Below are positions 14,801-15,166 of a stretch of DNA of 15,166 bases, piece after piece. Under the pieces are notes generated by a model. The model ran no database searches and was not told the origin of the DNA. It was given only the letters and a program-made list of their open reading frames with translations. The stretch is from an uncultured Oscillibacter sp. (GTDB taxonomy: Bacteria > Bacillota > Clostridia > Oscillospirales > Oscillospiraceae), in NCBI RefSeq assembly GCF_910587525.1, contig NZ_CAJULS010000050.1, positions 1 to 15,166 of the forward strand, given 5' to 3'. The position numbers and the translations under genes were made by a program. Each line of letters begins with the position of its first letter. Within the stretch, counting starts at the first letter, position 1.

Positions 14801-14957
14801 TGTGATGATCAGCGGCATGGTAATCTCCACTGTGGTGACCCTGGTCTTCACCCCCGTGTTCTACTCTGTGATCGACGAACTGAGTCATATTTTCCGCCGC
14901 CGGAAGAAGAAAAGTCTCCCGAAGGCGGAGGAAAAAACCGCCCCCGCCGGTGTGTAA
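11856..14957 (+). CDS. RND-family efflux transporter (HAE1 / SwrC-like permease)
   Basis: A 1033-residue inner membrane transporter close in length to AcrB. TM1 lies at about 9-30. A first large extracytoplasmic loop (31-330, with the RPLESAVMSVSGVDEV segment) leads to TM2-TM6 (332-485). After a cytosolic stretch come TM7 (about 534-552), a second loop (553-845) and TM8-TM12 (849-1007), with a basic tail. TM4 carries GMIVDNSIVVLENI with Asp396, matching one of the two essential aspartates of AcrB; the neighbour is Asn397. In TM10, GTVVNNSIILVEYI has Asn918 where AcrB has its essential Lys940. These patterns are, as I recall, common in the SwrC/HAE1 group of Firmicutes. Substrate is unknown; relatives export drugs, bile salts or surfactant lipopeptides. 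GGAGGG just before the adaptor stop serves as ribosome binding site, and the gene starts 6 bp after that stop. It probably acts as a trimer. Confidence 0.95.
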   Translation: MSVSKFCIQHKVATLLAVIMITIFGLVFATQLQMSLMPEMEAPMAMVVCYYNGANPSDIEELITRPLESAVMSVSGVDEVSSTSADSMCQLQVTYVEGTDLDIAATKLREQFDRLSLPEDAIDPVIVNLNLSELMPTAMVALAGSDLAELQALAEDTVAPALERIDGVAQVTVNGGVAEKIAVELDATRAAGLGLSTAQVSQFLAAQNLLYPGGSMENGSKTLTVSTDAKFQSVEDVANMLLSLPTGGTVRLSEVADVSLETELSDAAAKVDGTACVVLQVSKQSGANEAAAAKAVERCLAELQEENPSIVYSVPYSAAEYIDMSVSAAFQNILQGVLLAAIVVFLFLRRGGATMTIVVSMPVCILTVFILMNAMDLTLNMMSLGGVAMGVGMIVDNSIVVLENIYRFAAEGHDRMSACVDGTKEVTTSVLASTLTTLAVFVPLGLVTGLAGMMFRDFCLTIASLIFASLVIALALVPLLCYMLLDEEKVRRQQLKKAEKKPAALLAKIGGWITKLYGFYMRLLGYFVRHLKAGMLASAALVVLFTVPVFATTMVLIPDMDQGQVSVNISMPIGSEMEESAAIADRVSAIAQEQIPELEEMYYIAQDESVTMMLNLTSKSSRSRSSFDIADSLRPRLQDIAGCEITVSASSTTGMLGGSDISLDITGVDYETLRMVAGDLAERISRLPDAIDVQTSLAEQVPQVKVTVNREAAAQYGLTAASIGMAVRSELTGSTATTVTIRNQELDVVVRGDGSAGESLDALRSMPVATALGGTVPLRSVADVSVVQEPQSISRVNQSRQVQVTGSTLSGDATAMTRDLRTILADYSIPEGYTVEISGSYSSMVESFGDLLLALLVALGLVYFVLAAQFESFLMPVIVMMILPVAFTGALFALPLTGRDLSIISLVALIMLAGTVVNNSIILVEYIKIRREMGEDRQTAILKACPLRIRPIMMTTLTTVLAMVPMAVGIGETNEMMSDMGIVMISGMVISTVVTLVFTPVFYSVIDELSHIFRRRKKKSLPKAEEKTAPAGV

Positions 14958-14989
14958 AAAAACCGCCCGGAAGCAGTGCTTCCGGGCGG
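14956..14989 (-). terminator. Intrinsic terminator, oriented for the minus strand
   Basis: CCGCCCGGAAG and CTTCCGGGCGG form a strong stem (14963-14989). Seven A residues precede it on the plus strand (14956-14962), which become a U-tract only for minus-strand transcription. On the plus strand the stem is followed by AATGATTGTG, with no U-run. It should stop RNA coming from the right before it enters the pump gene; the stem alone may still pause the pump transcript. Confidence 0.75.
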
Positions 14990-14993
14990 AATG

Positions 14994-15044
14994 ATTGTGA
15001 AATTGGAAACCGCGGGCTAAGCCCGTGGTTTCCAATTTCACAAT
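14994..15044. repeat. 51-nt near-perfect palindrome
   Basis: Arms of 24 nt (14994-15017 and 15021-15044) pair with one G-T wobble around the loop TAA. There is no U-tract on either side, so it is not a typical terminator. It may be a dispersed palindromic repeat or an RNA-processing hairpin. Confidence 0.75.
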
Positions 15045-15074
15045 AAAGGAAAGCGGCGCGAAGCGCCGCTTTCC
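15045..15074 (-). terminator. Hairpin terminator of the truncated minus-strand gene
   Basis: GGAAAGCGGCGC (15048-15059) and GCGCCGCTTTCC (15063-15074) form a perfect 12-bp stem with a 3-nt loop. On the minus strand it comes 2 bp after a TAA stop (15077-15079) and is followed by TTTATTGT, a usable U-rich tail. Confidence 0.65.
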
Positions 15075-15076
15075 TC

Positions 15077-15121
15077 TTAGTCTACAATATCCACAGATAC
15101 CTTTACGCCGGTGCGCTGGGC
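15077..15121 (-). CDS. C-terminal fragment of an unknown gene, cut by the contig end
   Basis: On the minus strand the frame ending in TAA at 15077-15079 reads AQRTGVKVSVDIVD-stop and runs into the adapter at 15122. The stop sits directly before a hairpin terminator, which favours a real gene end. Only 14 codons are present, so no family can be named. Confidence 0.45.
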   Translation of the reverse strand, partial: AQRTGVKVSVDIVD

Positions 15122-15166
15122 AGATCGGAAGAGCACACGTCTGAACTCCAGTCACCATACGGAATC
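15122..15166 (+). other. Illumina TruSeq adapter and index (assembly artefact)
   Basis: The sequence starting AGATCGGAAGAGCACACGTC and ending CCAGTCAC (15122-15155) is the standard TruSeq read-1 adapter. An 8-base index, CATACGGA (15156-15163), and ATC, the first bases of the following constant adapter part, complete it. It is not genomic and should be trimmed. The reverse strand gives the well-known artefact peptide VTGVQTCALPI. Confidence 0.98.

Noticed and set aside
13578..15158. 526-residue minus-strand frame reaching the contig end
   Set aside because: Its start lies in adapter sequence and the rest is antisense to the RND gene.

Overview
The window comes from a high-GC, monoderm-type Firmicute. 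Codon use, AAGGAGG-type ribosome binding sites, sigma-A-like promoters, a purine riboswitch and the gene families all suggest a gut Oscillospiraceae-like bacterium (Flavonifractor / Lawsonibacter / Oscillibacter relatives). This placement rests on style and families only, with no marker gene. The right edge is a true contig end: the last 45 bases are Illumina TruSeq adapter plus index, not genome.

Left region (1-3270, minus strand): the first two genes of a histidine biosynthesis operon. A single ORF fuses HisZ (regulatory, HisRS-like) to short-form HisG (ATP phosphoribosyltransferase). It is followed by hisD through an ATGA overlap. The operon would continue beyond base 1. A TATAAT box and inverted repeats lie upstream, then a hairpin and two REP-like palindromes.

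Middle region (3281-7016, minus strand): a membrane-tethered MerR-type regulator fused to an RDD membrane domain, with its own MerR-style promoter (19-bp spacer), and a small zinc-ribbon protein downstream. Next come a DUF5655 protein and guanine deaminase (guaD). The guaD leader contains a guanine-type purine riboswitch behind a recognisable promoter.

Divergent plus-strand unit (7319-8472): a HAD phosphatase and an overlapping HExxH metallopeptidase, with a good promoter and a strong intrinsic terminator.

Right region (8522-14957, plus strand): an efflux operon. A consensus promoter is followed by two tandem TGACAnnnTGTCA operators, then a TetR regulator, a secreted TolC-family protein, a lipoprotein membrane-fusion adaptor and an RND transporter. 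The four genes overlap or lie within 11 nt of each other, which implies one self-regulated transcript. A three-part RND pump with a TolC-like component in an apparently outer-membrane-free cell is the most interesting system here. After the pump come three stacked hairpins and the last codons of a minus-strand gene cut off at the adapter.

No tRNA, rRNA, CRISPR array, transposase or phage gene was seen.
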